Assembly: GCF_017592555.1 (NCBI RefSeq)
Contig: NZ_JAGFNS010000008.1
Location: 258,127 to 322,126, forward strand
DNA from: Actinoplanes flavus
GTDB taxonomy: Bacteria > Actinomycetota > Actinomycetes > Mycobacteriales > Micromonosporaceae
DNA: 64,000 nucleotides
Reading direction: 5' to 3'
Shown here: positions 9,436 to 18,480 of the stretch, in pieces
How the letters are laid out: each line of letters opens with the position of its first letter
Position numbering within the stretch: the first letter of the stretch is position 1
Position numbers and translations under genes: made by a program
The notes under the pieces: model-generated
The model's database searches: none
Told to the model about the DNA's origin: nothing
Seen by the model: the letters and a program-made list of their open reading frames with translations, nothing else

Positions 9436-9449
9436 TAGAACGTGTTCTA
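9436..9449. promoter_or_regulatory. KstR-type palindromic operator over a leaderless promoter
   Basis: TAGAACGTGTTCTA is an inverted repeat of TAGAAC around GT and fits the TNNAACNNGTTNNA consensus of KstR, the TetR-family repressor of steroid catabolism genes. It overlaps a TATTCT -10 (9447-9452) whose start point would fall at the ATG at 9460. Confidence 0.6.
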
Positions 9450-9459
9450 TTCTCGGGCG

Positions 9460-9858
9460 ATGACGCGGGTGGCATGGAGCGTTCGTGACCTGGCGCGGCG
9501 GTCGCAGGCGGCGGCCGGCGCGAAGGACCGTGCGGGCTGGCTCGGACTGTTCGCCGACGACGCGATCGTCGAGGATCCGGTGGGGCCGTCCCCGCTCTGC
9601 CCGGACGGTCGTGGGCATCGCGGGGCCGCGGCCATCGCCCGGTTCTACGACGACGTGATCGGGCTGGTCGACGGGATGCGTTTCGAGATCGAGCGGTCCT
9701 ACCTGTGCGGTGACGAGGTGGCCGACGTCGGCAGCATCCACATCACCCTGCCCGGGGGTCACTCCACCCGGGTGTACGGCGTCTTCACCTACCGCGGCGA
9801 CGGGGCGGGCCGGATCGCGGCGCTGCGGGCGTTCTGGGAGTTCGGCGACCTCGGCTGA
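9460..9858 (+). CDS. SnoaL-like / NTF2-fold protein (ketosteroid isomerase superfamily)
   Basis: 132 aa with the cone-shaped NTF2 fold typical of SnoaL-like cyclases and ketosteroid isomerases: helix with GWLGLFADDAIVEDPVG (the Asp pair and VEDPVG turn line the pocket), GAAAIARFYDDVIG, and the long strands ending ALRAFWEFGDL. ATG 9460 is preferred over GTG 9442 because the -10 hexamer TATTCT sits 7 nt before it and the palindrome 9436-9449 overlaps the GTG. Given the operator a steroid or polyketide-like substrate is plausible, but the family includes many unrelated enzymes. Monocistronic. Confidence 0.85.
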   Translation: MTRVAWSVRDLARRSQAAAGAKDRAGWLGLFADDAIVEDPVGPSPLCPDGRGHRGAAAIARFYDDVIGLVDGMRFEIERSYLCGDEVADVGSIHITLPGGHSTRVYGVFTYRGDGAGRIAALRAFWEFGDLG

Positions 9859-9894
9859 CGCTGTTCGACGGATCGGGCGAGCCGGCGGTCCGGA

Positions 9895-9963
9895 TCAGGC
9901 GGCGGCCTTCAGGGCCCGCAGGAAGGACTGCACGATCACCCGCCGGAACGACCGGTGCGGCAT
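9895..9963 (-). pseudogene. possible 3' remnant of an unidentified gene (22 codons)
   Basis: A short reverse frame with high GC3 reads from ATG 9963 to TGA 9895 and resembles a basic amphipathic C-terminal helix (RRVIVQSFLRALKAAA). It has no Shine-Dalgarno and lies in a 180-bp gap between two forward genes. It could be the surviving end of a deleted gene or chance. Confidence 0.2.
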
Positions 9964-10040
9964 TCGATCAAGGTGGTCGGCACCCGCCTTCTAGCGTGGG
10001 AACGCGCGGACGTCCCACGCGGCGCAGGGAAGGAACGCGG

Positions 10041-11141
10041 ATGCTCGGCTCACAGGCCCTGGAAACCGCGATCGGGCTCGCGCTGGTGCTCTTCGTCCTG
10101 TCCTCACTCGCCTCAGGGCTGGTCGAGGGGGCCGCGCGGCTTCTGCGAAAACGGTCCAAAGACCTCGAAGAGACGATCGGGCAGATGCTCAGTGGCAGCG
10201 GGTCCTTCGACAAGGAGGCGAAGGACGCCCTGGCGAGGTTCAAGGAGACCACCATCTACCAGAGCGCGACCATCGCGGCCTCCCGGGGGCGGCGCTTCTT
10301 CCGAACCGGCGCCGGCCCCGCCTACCTCTCCGCGAAGTCGTTCGTGAACGCGCTCGAGGAATTGACCGACAAGGCGACCGAGGCGCCGGCCAAGGGCCTG
10401 GACGCCCGGCTGGCGATGCTCAAGACCGACCGTCAAGGGCTCAGCGCCGAGAAGCGGGCGACCATCGAGAACTGGTACGAGGAGACGATGAGCCGGCTCA
10501 GCGGCGCCTACAAGCGGTGGGCCACCGGCGTGCTGTTCGCCGTCGGCCTCTTTCTGGCGGTGGCCGGCAACGTGTCGATCTTCCACCTGGCGCAGATTCT
10601 CTGGCAACAACCGTCGATCCGGCAGGCGGCGCTCAATGCCGCCGAGCAGACCGCCGCGAAGAGCACCTCACCGGACGACCTGATCGACGAAAGCGTGAAA
10701 GCCGTGCAGGACGTGTCCGGGATCGGCATTCCGGTCGGCTGGCAGAGCGGCACCCATTGGGACAACCCGCTGTGGGCCACGTCGCACGTCGCCGGCTGGC
10801 TGGCCACCGCCCTGCTGCTGATGCTGGGAGCGCCGTTCTGGTTCGACGCGCTCTCCCGGCTGGTCTCGCTGCGGACGACGGGCGCGAAGCCACCGCCCGC
10901 GACGCAGAATTCATCGGCGTCCACCGCCGCGCAGGCCTCGGCCGGCGCATCGGGACCTCCCGCGGCGATCATCGCGAGCGCGGTCGCGACCGCGATCGAG
11001 GCGGTGGCCCAGCACGGCGAGCGGCACGGGACGGCCCGATCGGCTCCGGCCCTCGACGCCGGGCCGGGCGCGGCCCCCGGCGCCGAGCCGAGCGCGGCCC
11101 CCGGCGCCGGCTCGGGGACTCCGCCGGCCGGCTCGGGTTAG
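10041..11141 (+). CDS. membrane protein of unknown function, 366 aa
   Basis: ATG 10041 follows a GGAAGGAA Shine-Dalgarno. Three hydrophobic segments: residues ~10-28 (LALVLFVLSSLASGLVEGA), ~165-185 (TGVLFAVGLFLAVAGNVS) and ~265-285 (LATALLLMLGAPFWFDALS). Between the first two lies a ~130-residue charged, largely helical soluble domain. The last ~85 residues are low complexity Ala/Gly/Pro/Ser with repeated GAAPGAEPSAAPGAG units. I recall similar actinomycete hypothetical proteins with the LSSLxSGLVE start but no assigned function. Convergent with the M20 peptidase gene. Confidence 0.75.
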   Translation: MLGSQALETAIGLALVLFVLSSLASGLVEGAARLLRKRSKDLEETIGQMLSGSGSFDKEAKDALARFKETTIYQSATIAASRGRRFFRTGAGPAYLSAKSFVNALEELTDKATEAPAKGLDARLAMLKTDRQGLSAEKRATIENWYEETMSRLSGAYKRWATGVLFAVGLFLAVAGNVSIFHLAQILWQQPSIRQAALNAAEQTAAKSTSPDDLIDESVKAVQDVSGIGIPVGWQSGTHWDNPLWATSHVAGWLATALLLMLGAPFWFDALSRLVSLRTTGAKPPPATQNSSASTAAQASAGASGPPAAIIASAVATAIEAVAQHGERHGTARSAPALDAGPGAAPGAEPSAAPGAGSGTPPAGSG

Positions 11142-11166
11142 CGCGACGGCACCGGCTCGGCCCCGG

Positions 11167-12471
11167 CTACAGCCGTTCGATCAAGGTCCGGTACCAGGCG
11201 ATGCCCTTGAGGTAGGCGTCGACGGTGATGTGCTCGTCGTGGGTGTGGATCGACTCGCGCTGCGCCTTCGTCATCTCGAACGGCGTGAACCGGTACACCC
11301 GGTCGCTGATCTTGGTGAAGTGGCGGGCGTCGGTCGCGGCCATCATCACGTACGGCGAGGTCACCGCGTGCGGGAAGTGCTCCTCGGTGGTGGCCGCGAT
11401 CAGGTCGAACGCCTCGTCCAGCGGCGACGACGGCGACGGCTCGCCCGCGTCGACCACCCGGATCCGCACCTCCGGGTCGTCGATGACCTTGCGGACGTGC
11501 GCGATCGCCTCGGCCATCGTGTCGCCGACGAGGATCCGGATGTTCACCCCGGCGGTGGCCCGGGCGGCCACCACGTTGAGCGCCGGCGAGCCGCTGAGCG
11601 TCGTGACCGCGATCGTGCTGCGGGCCATGGCCGCCGGCTCGGGTCCGGCCAGCAGGAGCAGCCGGGTCAGCAGCGCCCGGCTGCGGACGGCGACGCTCAG
11701 CGCGTACCGCATCGGGGTTTTGGCATGGGGCGCCGCCCGGCGGAAGAGTTCGACGGTGGCGTCCGGCGCGGAAGCCCGCATGGGCGACCGGTCGAGCCGG
11801 GTGATGGCCCGCGCGAGCCGCGCGGTCGGCCCGAGCGGGGCCGGGGTGGAGGCGTGCCCGCCGCGGCCGTCGACGCGCAGTTCGAGGGAGGTGATGCCCT
11901 TCTCGGTGACGCCGATGACCGCGATCGGTTTCTCGACGCCGGGGAAGGCGTCGTACGCGACCGCGCCGCCCTCGTCGAGCACGAACCACGGGATCACCCC
12001 GCGCCGCCGCAGCTCCTCGACGGCGAGCGGGGCCGCGTCCCCGGCGACCTCCTCGTTGCAGCCGAACGACAGCCACACGTCCTGCGCCGGGGTGTGGCCG
12101 TCGGCGAGCAGGTCCTCGACGGCCTGGCAGATCGCGGCGAGGCTGCCCTTGCAGTCGAGGGTGCCGCGGCCCCAGATGATGCCGTCCTCGACGACCGCGC
12201 CGAACGGCGGATGGGTCCACTCGCCCTCGACCGGTACGACGTCGCTGTGGGCCATCAGCACGACCGGCCGGTCCTTGGCGAGGCCCGGCCAGCGGAACAG
12301 GAGGCCGTGACTGCCGACCCGGGTGAGCTCCAGCGTCTTGTGCAGCAGGGGGAACTGTGCACGCAACTCGGCGTGGAACGCGTCGAACACGGAGTGGTCC
12401 CAGGCCTCCGCATCCCGGGTGGAGACCGTGGGGATGCGGAGCAGTGCCTGGAACGATGCGATCGGTGTCAC
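11167..12471 (-). CDS. M20-family metallopeptidase / amidohydrolase
   Basis: 434 aa, zinc-dependent exo-peptidase or deacylase of the M20/ArgE/carboxypeptidase-S type. Metal ligands visible: His75 and Asp77 (MAHSDVVP), Asp106 (GTLDCKGS), Glu140-Glu141 (CNEEVAG; the first as catalytic base), Asp166 (VLDEGG) and a C-terminal His in HTHDEHI. The dimerisation domain lies about 185-310 with the GRGGHAS motif. Start GTG 12471 overlaps the TGA of the upstream radical SAM gene by 4 bp (GTGA), so the two are translationally coupled. Cytosolic, no signal peptide. Substrate unknown; coupling to a radical SAM enzyme suggests processing of its product or of a peptide precursor, which is inference. Confidence 0.92.
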   Translation of the reverse strand: MTPIASFQALLRIPTVSTRDAEAWDHSVFDAFHAELRAQFPLLHKTLELTRVGSHGLLFRWPGLAKDRPVVLMAHSDVVPVEGEWTHPPFGAVVEDGIIWGRGTLDCKGSLAAICQAVEDLLADGHTPAQDVWLSFGCNEEVAGDAAPLAVEELRRRGVIPWFVLDEGGAVAYDAFPGVEKPIAVIGVTEKGITSLELRVDGRGGHASTPAPLGPTARLARAITRLDRSPMRASAPDATVELFRRAAPHAKTPMRYALSVAVRSRALLTRLLLLAGPEPAAMARSTIAVTTLSGSPALNVVAARATAGVNIRILVGDTMAEAIAHVRKVIDDPEVRIRVVDAGEPSPSSPLDEAFDLIAATTEEHFPHAVTSPYVMMAATDARHFTKISDRVYRFTPFEMTKAQRESIHTHDEHITVDAYLKGIAWYRTLIERL

Positions 12472-13772
12472 TCGGCGGGCAGGCTGTCCATGAACGAGCT
12501 GACCGAGAAGACCGCGTTGCCGGCGCCGGGCGGGCCGTAGCCGGGTGGGCTGGTCAGCCCGTTGGCCTCCATGGTCGCCCGATACGCCTCCAGAAGCCGG
12601 ATGTGGTACTCCAGCGGGGCGCCCTCCGGGTTCATCTTGCCCAGCGGCGTGGTCGGCTCCGGGCACCAGGTGGTGAACCGCGGCGTGATCCCCCGGGACA
12701 TGAAATATTGCAGGCCCTCGGTGGTCGACTTGATCGCCTCGTCGACGGTGGTGAAGCCGAACGGCGCGGCCATCTCGATGCCGGCCACGAAGTTGGGGAT
12801 CACGTTGCGCGGCCCGAAGACCTCGGCCGAGGTGAGGATGCGGCGGTGCCACTCCTCCCGGCCGACATACCGCTCCTTACCGGGGCAGTAGCGCTCGAAG
12901 AGGTATTTGTCCCACACCTCGTAGTTCGGGTGGTAGATCCGGATGCCGTAGTCGTAGAAGCGCTGCACATCCTCCTTCGGCAGCGCCTGGGCCACGACCT
13001 TGCCGATCCACCGGCCGGGGAAGCGCTCCTCGATGGCCTGCGCGTACCGTCCGTAGAAGTCGGCCTCGGCCAGCCCGTCGACCTTGCTGGTGACACTGCC
13101 GCCGGTCAGCGTGTAGGCGTGCGACGTCTTGGCGGTGTCGTACTTGTCGATGATCGCCAGCGCCTCGAGCACCTCGTCGACCGGCTTCACCCCCGTGTAG
13201 GGGCGCCCGGCCGCCTTGTGCTGGCGCCAGTTGTGGTTGATGTCGCAGTACTGGCACTCCTCCTTGGCGCCGAAGTACTGGCACACCCGGAAGACCGTCA
13301 GGTAGACCAGGTAACCCCACTGGATCGTGGGGGCGACCTCCATCACCTGCTTGCCGTTGGCGAGAGTGTGCCGGTAGTAGTCCGGCATCGGCGGCAGCCC
13401 GACCTCGGCGATCTCGCGCCCGTCCAGGAACAGCTTGAGCCGCCCGTCGTCGCCCGGTTTCACCCGGTACGGCGAGGTGGGGTTGATCCGCACCGACACC
13501 ACCGTGCGGCGCAGGTCGTAGGGCCCGCCGGTGAGCACGATCTCCTCCGGCGGTCGCCGCAGCGCCGCCTCACCCAGCTCGGGCAGGGTGCGGTGGTCGA
13601 ACGAGAAGATGAAGTACGACTTCGGCTTCACGTCACCGTTCTCGTTGTCGGTGAGCGCCGAGTCGTCGAACGCCAGCCCGCCCCGCAGCAGGTCTTCCTT
13701 GATCACCGCCTCGCGCGGCACGTGCGGGAACCGCCCCATGAGATCTTCAACGAGATCCGTACGCGTCTGCAT
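12468..13772 (-). CDS. radical SAM protein with C-x8-C-x2-C cluster motif
   Basis: 434 aa. Cys164, Cys173 and Cys176 (VCQYFGAKEECQYC) are the only cysteine cluster placed for a 4Fe-4S radical SAM site, with a long 8-residue first gap instead of the usual CxxxCxxC. TLTGGS provides the GGE-like SAM-binding motif. The N-terminal ~150 residues form a separate domain preceding the barrel. Start ATG 13772 is supported by GGGAGG 9 nt upstream. The gene is first in an operon with the M20 peptidase. I cannot name the reaction; a second C-terminal cysteine (TTWCPEP) might serve an auxiliary role. Class-B12-binding or SPASM domains were not seen. Confidence 0.88.
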   Translation of the reverse strand: MQTRTDLVEDLMGRFPHVPREAVIKEDLLRGGLAFDDSALTDNENGDVKPKSYFIFSFDHRTLPELGEAALRRPPEEIVLTGGPYDLRRTVVSVRINPTSPYRVKPGDDGRLKLFLDGREIAEVGLPPMPDYYRHTLANGKQVMEVAPTIQWGYLVYLTVFRVCQYFGAKEECQYCDINHNWRQHKAAGRPYTGVKPVDEVLEALAIIDKYDTAKTSHAYTLTGGSVTSKVDGLAEADFYGRYAQAIEERFPGRWIGKVVAQALPKEDVQRFYDYGIRIYHPNYEVWDKYLFERYCPGKERYVGREEWHRRILTSAEVFGPRNVIPNFVAGIEMAAPFGFTTVDEAIKSTTEGLQYFMSRGITPRFTTWCPEPTTPLGKMNPEGAPLEYHIRLLEAYRATMEANGLTSPPGYGPPGAGNAVFSVSSFMDSLPAE

Positions 13773-13809
13773 TGTTGACGTCCTCCCGCGTCGGACCGTA
13801 ACACGCCAG

Positions 13810-13840
13810 TTGACCTCAACCGGGCTTGAGGTTCTACGGT
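13810..13840 (+). promoter_or_regulatory. SoxR-type promoter of the flavin reductase gene
   Basis: -35 TTGACC (13810-13815) and -10 TACGGT (13835-13840) are 19 bp apart, the over-long spacing typical of MerR-family promoters. The spacer contains ACCTCAA-N6-TTGAGGT (13813-13832), the CCTCAA/TTGAGG dyad bound by SoxR. The start point would coincide with the GTG at 13847, giving a leaderless transcript. Confidence 0.82.
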
Positions 13841-13846
13841 TGCTCC

Positions 13847-14374
13847 GTGTCAAGCGTCACCGTGCGTTCCACGGACCACCAGGTCAGCGAATTGTTCCGC
13901 GCCGCCTTCCGCCGTCACGCGGCGGGAGTGGCGGTGATCACGGCGGCCGGCCCGGCCGGTCTCACCGCCTCCAGCGTGGCGTCCGTCTCCACGGCCCCGC
14001 CCGCGCTGTCCTTCTCGGTGATGGGCTCCCGCTCCGGCCGCGCGCTGCTCGGCGCCCCCAGCCTGGTGATCAACCTGCTCGGCCCCGGGCACGCCACGCT
14101 GGCCCGCGACTTCGCCTCCTCCGGCGGCGCCCGGTTCACCCCCGGTCAGGGCTGGGCCGACCTCCCGACCGGCGAGCCCTACCTGCCGGACGCGGTCGCC
14201 GCGCTGCGCGCCACTCCCCTGCACCGCGTCCCGGTCGGCGAATCCACCCTCGTCATCGCCGAGGTGATCGAGGTCATCCTGGGCGAGCCGGATCACCCTC
14301 TCATCCACCACGACAAGAACCTCTTCATCGGTACGGGGAAGCCCGCCCCCCACCACATCGAACCCCGCCCGTAG
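13847..14374 (+). CDS. flavin reductase family protein
   Basis: 175 aa, FMN-binding split-barrel flavin reductase, which reduces free FMN/FAD with NAD(P)H for partner monooxygenases or redox defence. Visible family features: RAAFRRHAAGVAVITA at the start, GLTASSVASVSTAPPALSFSV (flavin phosphate/isoalloxazine strand), INLL, and DHPLIHHDKNLFIG near the end. Start GTG 13847 (VSSVTVRST) lies 6 nt after the SoxR-type -10. In Streptomyces the SoxR regulon responds to redox-active compounds and includes flavin reductase genes; regulation here is inferred from the promoter. Divergent from the radical SAM operon. Confidence 0.9.
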   Translation: MSSVTVRSTDHQVSELFRAAFRRHAAGVAVITAAGPAGLTASSVASVSTAPPALSFSVMGSRSGRALLGAPSLVINLLGPGHATLARDFASSGGARFTPGQGWADLPTGEPYLPDAVAALRATPLHRVPVGESTLVIAEVIEVILGEPDHPLIHHDKNLFIGTGKPAPHHIEPRP

Positions 14375-14436
14375 CGCACCGCGACCCGGGCGCGGGGCCG
14401 GCCCGTGCCGCCCGCGCCGGGCTGAGCTGCCGCTCC

Positions 14437-14451
14437 GGCCGCTGCGCGGCC
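14437..14451. terminator. weak bidirectional hairpin
   Basis: GGCCGC-TGC-GCGGCC forms a 6-bp GC-only stem between the convergent flavin reductase and hydrolase genes, just touching the hydrolase stop. Termination role is tentative. Confidence 0.35.
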
Positions 14452-15246
14452 TCACCCCCGCCTCACCCGGTCGAGCCACTCGTGCATCAGCGCCTCGAAA
14501 AGGACCGGCTGATCGATCTGCAGGTTGTGCCCCGCCACGTCGAGGACCGCGAACGTGGCGCGTGGGTAGTGCGGCAGCAGCCCGACGTGGTCCGCCCACC
14601 CGACGACGTGGTCCTGCCGCCCGGTGAGGATCAGTGTCGGCCGGCGGAACGGCTCGCCGGTCTCCGGTGGGACGCTCAACGCCCACCGCTGCTCGACCCG
14701 GGCGATCGCCTCCTGGTCGCCGATCTCCAGCCCCACCATGATCTCGTCGCGGAAGCGGGCCGCCGCCGCCGGGCTCTGCACCACCGCCATCTCGAGGAAG
14801 GCGGCCGCCGTCGCCGGGTCCAGCCCCGTGACGGCGGCCGGATCGGGCCGCAGCACCTCCCGCGCCGGCAGCGACCGCCGGGACGGCTGCACCTCGGCGC
14901 CGATCGGGCAGATCAGCGCCAGGCCGAGCACCTGGTCACGGCGGTCCCGGGTGACGGCCCGGCTCAGGTAGCCGCCATACGATTCCCCCACCAGCAGGAA
15001 CGGCTCGTCGCCGAGCACCTCGCCGATGAACTCGTGCACGGCCGCCACCTGCCCGTCCGAGCTGTCCAGTGTGGGTGGCGCGGGCGACCGCCCCATCCCC
15101 GGCAGGTCGAGATAGACCCGCCGGTAGCCGGGCCGCTCGCCGAACACCGGCTCCAGGCAACCCGACATCAGCCGGTGATCGGCCGTCCACCCGTGCACGG
15201 CCACCACCGGCACGCCCGACCCGAATTCCACACTGTTCAGCCTCAC
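14452..15246 (-). CDS. alpha/beta-fold hydrolase
   Basis: 264 aa, a complete alpha/beta hydrolase. Oxyanion-hole strand VVAVHGWTADHR, nucleophile elbow GESYGG (Ser), acidic residue in GRQDHVVGWAD and catalytic His in VAGHNLQID are all present and in order. No signal peptide, so cytosolic. Start GTG 15246. The cap region (about 130-185) is Ala/Pro-rich. Substrate not predictable; esterase, lactonase or C-C hydrolase are all possible. Upstream on the same strand is the serine hydrolase gene, 30 bp away, so co-transcription is possible. Confidence 0.88.
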   Translation of the reverse strand: MRLNSVEFGSGVPVVAVHGWTADHRLMSGCLEPVFGERPGYRRVYLDLPGMGRSPAPPTLDSSDGQVAAVHEFIGEVLGDEPFLLVGESYGGYLSRAVTRDRRDQVLGLALICPIGAEVQPSRRSLPAREVLRPDPAAVTGLDPATAAAFLEMAVVQSPAAAARFRDEIMVGLEIGDQEAIARVEQRWALSVPPETGEPFRRPTLILTGRQDHVVGWADHVGLLPHYPRATFAVLDVAGHNLQIDQPVLFEALMHEWLDRVRRG

Positions 15247-15276
15247 CCGAGCATGCTCTCAGCCGGGTACGACACT

Positions 15277-16203
15277 TCAGTACCGGAGATGGGTCCGGGT
15301 CAGCTTGGCGATCTTCTCGACCAGGGTGACGCCCGCGGCCATCGTCCTGTTGTTGTGCGACAGGACGGCGACCGACACGTCGACGGCGCCGTTCTTCGCG
15401 GTGATCCGGCCGATCGTGTTGACCGCCCACAGGCCGCCGTCGGCCGACCGGGTGTCCCAGCCGTTCTTGACCGTGAAGATCTCACCCTTGCGGGCGACCG
15501 CCGGGACACCCCAGTCCTGTGCCTTGTCGACGGTGTTCATCAGGGTGAACGCGGTCTTGCGCGACGACGCGCTGAGCGGCCCCCTGGTATCGGCCAGTTC
15601 GGCGAGCAGCCGCACCTGGTCGGCCGCGGTGGTCCGGGTGAGACCCCACCGGCTGTTCACAACCGTGCCGGTCAGACCGAGCCGCTTGTTGCACCTGGTG
15701 ACCGCGGTCCGGCCGCCGAGCCTGTTGTACAGCCTCGTCGTGGCGTCGTTGTCGCTGCGCCGGATCATCGGCTTGGCCAGCGCCATCTCCGCCGACGTGG
15801 GCCTACGGCCGGCGTCCTGCGCCCGGAGCAGCATGCAGGTGAGGATCTGCACCTTCACGATGCTGGCCGTGTCGAACCGGACCTTGCCCCGGTAGTGGTA
15901 GGACTGCCCGGTCCTGCGGTCCAGCACCGCCACCGAGAAGTCGGGGGTGCCGCCGGCCAGCTTCCTCAGCGCCGCGTCCAACTGCTCGACCTGTTTCGCC
16001 CGGTCGGCGGCCGCCAGGTCGGCGGCGCTCGGACCGGCCGGAGCCGACACCGGCGGGGCCACGGCGGCCGCGAGGGCGGCGCCGCCGGCGGTCAGCGCGG
16101 TGGCAGGTGCTCCCCCACTGTTCATCCGCGCCACGATAAGGCCGCCGCCACCGAGGGCCGCGGCGACCGCCACCCCGAGCATCATCGTCCCGGTCCGCGC
16201 CAC
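15277..16203 (-). CDS. secreted/anchored serine hydrolase, class A beta-lactamase fold
   Basis: 308 aa. An N-terminal hydrophobic segment (residues 7-25) and an Ala/Pro-rich linker indicate export with membrane anchoring or cleavage. The penicillin-recognising fold is complete: Ser114-x-x-Lys117 (TASIVKVQ), SDN at 150-152 (RRSDNDAT) and KNG in place of KTG (FTVKNGWDT). The Glu166-type deacylation motif of true class A beta-lactamases is not evident, so a cell-wall or esterase role is more likely than antibiotic resistance. Start GTG 16203 has GGGAGG 7 nt upstream. Confidence 0.85.
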   Translation of the reverse strand: MARTGTMMLGVAVAAALGGGGLIVARMNSGGAPATALTAGGAALAAAVAPPVSAPAGPSAADLAAADRAKQVEQLDAALRKLAGGTPDFSVAVLDRRTGQSYHYRGKVRFDTASIVKVQILTCMLLRAQDAGRRPTSAEMALAKPMIRRSDNDATTRLYNRLGGRTAVTRCNKRLGLTGTVVNSRWGLTRTTAADQVRLLAELADTRGPLSASSRKTAFTLMNTVDKAQDWGVPAVARKGEIFTVKNGWDTRSADGGLWAVNTIGRITAKNGAVDVSVAVLSHNNRTMAAGVTLVEKIAKLTRTHLRY

Positions 16204-16418
16204 GGCTCAGCCTCCCACCGGCAGGCCCGCCCGGTCACGGCCGGACCGGGCCGGGGTCACGTGCCCTGATCCCATGGGCGGACACTCTATCGACCCACCC
16301 GGCCTGCTGGTAGGAATTCACCGGTCCGGGCACGGGTACGGCGTACGACGCCGCACCAGTGACCGCCACCACCCGCCGCGGGCACCACCGGCGTGCCCGG
16401 CGTTCGTACGCTGTCCCG

Positions 16419-18419
16419 GTGAACCAGGAGAGCGCCCCCGCGCCGGCCGAACCCGCGCACGCCGTACCCGCCGTCATGGAGTCCCCGGCCCGTTCCGCTC
16501 CGCCGGCGCACGGGGTGGCGGGCTGGCTGCTGCGGCACCGGGTCCAGCCGGTCGGGCCGGCCGCCGAGGCCACGCACGGCGAGCAGCACGCCTGGTGGAA
16601 GGTGATGTGCCTGACCGGCGTGGACTACTTCTCCAGCCTCGCCTACGTGCCGGCCATCGCCGTGGCGGCCGCCGGTGTGGTCTCCCCGCTGGCCACCCTG
16701 CTGATCGTCGCGCTGACGCTGTTCGGGGTGCTGCCGATGTACCGGCGGGTGGCGAGTGAGAGCCCGCACGGCGCCGGCTCGGTGGCGATGCTGGAGAAGC
16801 TGTTGCCGTTCTGGCGGGGCAAGCTGTTCGTGCTGGTGCTGCTCGGCTTCGTCGCCACGTCCTGGATCATCACGATCACCCTGTCGGCGGCGGACGCCAG
16901 CGTGCACGTGATGGAGAACCCGTTCTTTCCGGAGTTCCTGCACGGCCACGAGGTCGGCCTGACCGTCGTGCTGCTCCTGCTGCTCGGCTTCGTCTTCCTG
17001 CTCGGCTTCAGCGAGGCCGTCGGCGTCGCGATCCCACTCGTCGCCGTCTTCCTCCTGCTGAACGCGCTGACCATCGGGGCCGGCCTGGCCGAGATGGTCG
17101 GCCACCCCGACGCCTGGTCGCGGTGGACGTCCGCGCTGACCGATCTGAGCGGCGGCTTCGGGCTCCTGGAACCGGCCGTCCTGGCGTTTCCGCTGCTCGT
17201 TCTGGGCCTGTCCGGTTTCGAGACGGGCGTGAGCATGATGCCGCTGGTCGCCGCCGACGGCGCCGACGAGAAGCAGCGCCTGGCGAACCGCATCCGTAAC
17301 AGCCGCAAGCTGCTCACCACCGCCGCACTGGTCATGAGCGTCTACCTGCTCGCCGCCAGCCTGGTCACCACCGTGCTCATCCCGGCCGAGGAGTTCCGGC
17401 CCGGCGGCGAAGCCGACGGGCGCGCCCTGGCCTGGCTGGCCCACGCCTATCTCGGCGAAGCGGTCGGCACCGCCTACGACATCAGCACCATCCTGATCCT
17501 GTGGTTCGCCGGGGCCTCCGCGATGGCCGGACTGGTCAACATCGTGCCGCGCTACCTGCCCGGCTACGGCATGGCGCCGGAGTGGGGCCGCGCGGTGCGC
17601 CCGGTGGTGCTCGTCTACACCACCATCAGCGTCGTCCTCACCATCGCCTTCGGCGCCGACGTCAACGCCCAGGCCGGCGCCTACGCCACCGGCATCCTGG
17701 CGATGATGGTCTCCGGCGCCTTCGCCGTCGCCGTCTGGGCGATCCGCCAGCACCGCCGCCCGGCCGCCATCGGCTTCGGGCTGCTCACCGCCATCCTGGC
17801 GTACGCCCTGACCGCCAACATGATCGAGAAGCCGGACGGCATCGCCATCTCCGGCATGTTCATCGCCGGCATCATCACCGTCTCGCTGGTCTCCCGGGTC
17901 AGCCGCACCACCGAACTGCGGGTGGACCGCATCCAATTCGACGAGGCGGCTCGCCGGTTCGTCACCGACTCGCTCGCCCACGACGGCGCCCTCAACCTGA
18001 TCGCCAACCGCCGCCAGACCGGCGACGCCGCCGAATACCGGTTCAAGGAACGCGAACAGCGCGGCGACAACCCGGTCCCGGGCACGGCCGACATCCTGTT
18101 CCTCGAGATCGACGTCGTGGACCCGTCCGAGTTCAGCGACACCCTCACCGTGCACGGGGTCACCGTCGACGGGTACCGGGTACTGCGCGCCGACGCCCCG
18201 GCCGGGCCGAACGCCATCGCGGCCATCCTGCTCGCGCTGCGCGACGCCACCGGCGTACGCCCGCACTGCTACTTCTCCTGGGCCGAGGGCTCCCCGCTGG
18301 TGCACATGGTCCGCTACTTCCTGCTCGGCCGCGGCGACACCGCCCCCGTCGTCCGGGAGATCATCCGCAAACACGAGTCCGACCAGTCCCGCCGCCCCGG
18401 GATCCACGTCGGATCCTGA
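16419..18419 (+). CDS. APC-superfamily amino acid permease-like transporter
   Basis: 666 aa. About twelve hydrophobic segments between residues ~60 and ~500 follow a ~45-residue cytoplasmic N-terminus; the first has the discontinuous helix region [17 protein letters not shown], and later ones include [17 protein letters not shown] and [15 protein letters not shown]. The C-terminal ~160 residues are soluble (from [19 protein letters not shown]) and could be regulatory. Likely proton-coupled uptake of an amino acid or related solute at the inner membrane; substrate unknown. GTG 16419 is 6 nt after TACGCT, so the message is probably leaderless. Convergent with the Nudix gene across a strong terminator. 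Confidence 0.85.
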   Translation: MNQESAPAPAEPAHAVPAVMESPARSAPPAHGVAGWLLRHRVQPVGPAAEATHGEQHAWWKVMCLTGVDYFSSLAYVPAIAVAAAGVVSPLATLLIVALTLFGVLPMYRRVASESPHGAGSVAMLEKLLPFWRGKLFVLVLLGFVATSWIITITLSAADASVHVMENPFFPEFLHGHEVGLTVVLLLLLGFVFLLGFSEAVGVAIPLVAVFLLLNALTIGAGLAEMVGHPDAWSRWTSALTDLSGGFGLLEPAVLAFPLLVLGLSGFETGVSMMPLVAADGADEKQRLANRIRNSRKLLTTAALVMSVYLLAASLVTTVLIPAEEFRPGGEADGRALAWLAHAYLGEAVGTAYDISTILILWFAGASAMAGLVNIVPRYLPGYGMAPEWGRAVRPVVLVYTTISVVLTIAFGADVNAQAGAYATGILAMMVSGAFAVAVWAIRQHRRPAAIGFGLLTAILAYALTANMIEKPDGIAISGMFIAGIITVSLVSRVSRTTELRVDRIQFDEAARRFVTDSLAHDGALNLIANRRQTGDAAEYRFKEREQRGDNPVPGTADILFLEIDVVDPSEFSDTLTVHGVTVDGYRVLRADAPAGPNAIAAILLALRDATGVRPHCYFSWAEGSPLVHMVRYFLLGRGDTAPVVREIIRKHESDQSRRPGIHVGS

Positions 18420-18456
18420 CCACCCACTCACGCCCGGCGGGCGCGGCACGGTCCGG
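18420..18456. repeat. dispersed 37-nt repeat, copy 1
   Basis: This 37-nt sequence immediately after the transporter stop is identical to 42574-42610; its 18-nt core recurs at 945-962. The core GCCCGGCGGGC is a small palindrome, so the element may act as a terminator or REP-like sequence. Confidence 0.7.
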
Positions 18457-18480
18457 ACCCGGCACCGGCTCGCGGACATA

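Noticed and set aside
15277..16203. True class A beta-lactamase
   Set aside because: SxxK, SDN and KNG are present but the deacylation Glu motif is not recognisable, so only the fold is claimed.
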